From an uncultured Lachnospiraceae bacterium (GTDB lineage: Bacteria; Bacillota; Clostridia; Lachnospirales; Lachnospiraceae): a stretch of 23,806 nt of DNA. Of this stretch, positions 23,101-23,806 are shown in pieces. How positions within the stretch are numbered: position 1 is the first letter of the stretch; each line of letters starts with the position of its first letter. Under the pieces are notes generated by a model. That model was not told the origin of the DNA and did not search any database. It saw nothing but the letters and a program-made list of their open reading frames with translations. The stretch lies in assembly GCA_910576895.1 (NCBI GenBank), contig CAJTJZ010000048.1, positions 1-23,806 of the forward strand. Reading direction: 5' to 3'. The position numbers and the translations under genes were made by a program.

Positions 23101-23707
23101 AGTTACAAATGGAGAGCTTCCTAAAGGTGGTAATTATACTTTGATTGTTAGAGGTGTATCTGATGACGTTGGAAATACTTCTAATACATTAACTAAAGAC
23201 TTCTCAACATCAGCAGTTACAAATGACTTTAAGGTATTAAGTATATTAGCAGATGGTAACTATAACGATGGTCTAGGTATTAAGCAATTAGATGACACGT
23301 ACAGAGATGGTCAAACAGATGCTATTTATGTTGAATTTTCAAAGCAATATATGTCAGCTCCAATTATGGATTCTGTATTAAATACACAAAACTGGACAAT
23401 TAATGGAGCTTCCCTTCCAGTAGGTTCTACTATTATTAGTGGTATTCAAGGAGAAGGAATAAACTTTGGTAATCATAGTGGTGTGACAATTTACCTTCCA
23501 GATGGTACTTTAACAAATATTAAAGCTACATTAGTTAAGATTGGTACAAATGTTAAAGCACAGGATGGTACTTCTATTACAGGAAAGACTACATTTACTA
23601 CACAGTCTATCTTTACAGATAGTACTTTTGATGGTGCTAATAATATTAACCAAACTGGTTATGTTGAGGCTATTAATAAATATAAGTCTGGTGTAGAAAA
23701 TAAATAA
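20186..23707 (+). CDS. Large secreted Ig-like / S-layer-type surface protein
   Basis: A 1173-residue exported protein. The Sec signal peptide is MKKNNFKSLAAVLSLAMAATA with likely cleavage after VNANA (near residue 26). Next comes a Lys-rich beta domain (about 30-150), then a BIG2-like Ig domain (about 155-220, with SSDSSVLQVV and APGTATISVTA). A hinge of three EDTNKPG repeats (221-241) follows. After it come several beta-sandwich units, each with an ITITFNKSV, ILVKFDQPV, YKITFNAEI, YKVTFSEPI or IYVEFSKQY strand. That pattern recalls the SbsA/Big_5 Ig-like domains of S-layer proteins. There is no LPXTG, SLH domain, choline-binding repeat or C-terminal membrane helix, so anchoring is unknown. 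AAGGAGGAA precedes the ATG by 6 bases; upstream in-frame codons lack a ribosome site. Its own promoter, leader hairpin and terminator suggest high, single-gene expression. An S-layer or major envelope role is inferred. Confidence 0.8.
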   Translation: MKKNNFKSLAAVLSLAMAATAVPVNANAAAAPKITVNKKTVYSGKTASVTVNNLKKGYTVQFSSTEGGVNFKQKKVKATGKKVTTKFTVKAAKSIADNTKTKIKAVVKNASGKKVKTVNQTVTLKQLAKSLTMKDLENTTVQVGAEVNADATIAPKAAKGAYKKTFTSSDSSVLQVVNSGNGLFKAVAPGTATISVTAVNDKNKVVEGSKTLSVTVVEADEDTNKPGEDTNKPGEDTNKPGVPTGPAITTDYQLTLTPGKTSITADSIDTTNIDVLLKAPTDATINKDMAVAVQLTLGTKGVGSLSQEDITILWNEEKQGWYGVVKFTSATLTTTTVSKLTAAISSVINPPADKDLKGLAANAIDLTLVASTPTVQDSVAAQAVSAVVESLDRITITFNKSVSRDTFMLDNKSDKVANGLNQQDNKFPLKFEMYIKDRVNETDTAYPGATYTNGEPIFTADNKVMGLNGSVNQEIDITHRDVVDIVAVPNNDKALTFVLANNKAKGSGENKVFTDNSKFLVTFIDRHVSQTAEGKCANYISDTTIPSVMTVKQENMKSILVKFDQPVYSAADWENANNTSENVTRKDQTPIISALNPENYTIDGRKLSQAWPRTLSADRTYFGKDNTNTNKSNVKIELVNNTSSDEVRIILGNDSGKQCYFDAGAHVIQISNVGDHAALTETGTNNRITTKNFDFTISDNTTDPNFSVEAQSPEQYKITFNAEIAELQGIEVGQEVPVDANGRFLGIGLRFKDTVLDQSHPVYGDQYRQQVAMNDFALATNTSAIGNNYMRTGLGQGIKVTRIENDSNGNHQLKVEVTKDWTQLDNYKYNRKNYFNYTLQFELPYNSFITNAANGRRKDGITKNIAGNVITQMDITTPVIQDITQITEGKEYKVTFSEPIQASNNTLADSTNNYYAHAFTPAYNPTLERDIEIGTMTAEFYDKNTKLSYPARISGWADLEDQSVYIQPDPARVTNGELPKGGNYTLIVRGVSDDVGNTSNTLTKDFSTSAVTNDFKVLSILADGNYNDGLGIKQLDDTYRDGQTDAIYVEFSKQYMSAPIMDSVLNTQNWTINGASLPVGSTIISGIQGEGINFGNHSGVTIYLPDGTLTNIKATLVKIGTNVKAQDGTSITGKTTFTTQSIFTDSTFDGANNINQTGYVEAINKYKSGVENK
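20846..20908 (+). repeat. Three perfect 21-bp tandem repeats encoding the EDTNKPG hinge
   Basis: Three identical head-to-tail copies (20846-20866, 20867-20887, 20888-20908), in frame, encode EDTNKPG. Identity at all bases, silent ones included, indicates recent expansion. The segment joins the Ig-like domain to the large C-terminal part and is Pro/Asp-rich, so likely a flexible, exposed linker. Confidence 0.92.
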
Positions 23708-23756
23708 GAAGTATCACTTAGATAGTATCTTATTATTAAACATAAGTAAGATGGAA

Positions 23757-23789
23757 AGTCTCCTAGTTTTCGGACTAGGAGGCTTTTTT
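23757..23789 (+). terminator. Intrinsic terminator of the surface-protein gene
   Basis: AGTCTCCTAGT (23757-23767) pairs with ACTAGGAGGCT (23774-23784), eleven pairs with one G-U, around a TTTCGG loop and followed by a T-run (23784-23789). It is a strong rho-independent terminator 50 bp past the stop. Confidence 0.93.
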
Positions 23790-23806
23790 ATTGATTTCAT
23801 GTAAAT

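Overview
The window looks like chromosomal DNA of a low-GC, AT-rich Gram-positive anaerobe of the Clostridia, most likely Lachnospiraceae. This rests on protein character, on strong Shine-Dalgarno sites (GGAGG/AGGAG) before most genes, on sigma-A type promoters, and on the order uvrC-hprK-murB-rapZ-whiA-HPr-dnaE-pfkA, which I recall as typical of that group. No species call is attempted. No tRNA, rRNA, CRISPR array, insertion sequence or prophage gene was seen. Most of the window is core genome.

Layout. 1-740: a GrpB-family gene on the plus strand, ending in a hairpin it shares with the convergent minus-strand pair. 755-3627 (minus): pyrG (CTP synthase), then a CDP-glycerol glycerophosphotransferase-like gene. 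The pairing is sensible because CTP is the precursor of CDP-glycerol. The pyrG leader holds a 15-bp RNA hairpin followed by a U-run, which looks like an attenuator. 3801-6172 (plus): ftsH with its own promoter and terminator-like hairpin. Its protein carries an unusual N-terminal tail of about 120 residues rich in Asn, Gly, Tyr and Gln. 6243-8989: a Cof-type HAD phosphatase and uvrC. 9017-13475: a promoter, then hprK, murB, rapZ, whiA and a small HPr-like gene, tightly packed and closed by an intrinsic terminator. 13513-19735: dnaE, pfkA and thrC. 19736-20185: a gene-free stretch with small inverted repeats and a strong promoter. 20186-23789: a very large secreted Ig-like, S-layer-type protein with its own terminator.

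How the genes work together. The central cluster joins carbon-catabolite signalling (HprK and its HPr-like target), cell-wall precursor synthesis (MurB), nucleotide/RNA-linked regulation (RapZ) and division/chromosome control (WhiA). Its HPr-like protein keeps the Ser46 region that HprK phosphorylates but has lost the whole His15 motif used in sugar transport. It also sits where crh lies in Bacillus subtilis (rapZ...whiA-crh). It is therefore best read as a Crh-like regulator, not a PTS carrier.

The most unusual items are this His-less HPr, the Asn-rich tail on FtsH, a compact array of GTCATACCC/GGGTATGAC palindromes with 10-bp phased repeats between the HPr-like gene and dnaE, the pyrG leader hairpin, and the unanchored giant surface protein. 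No clearly new multi-gene defence or mobile system was found.
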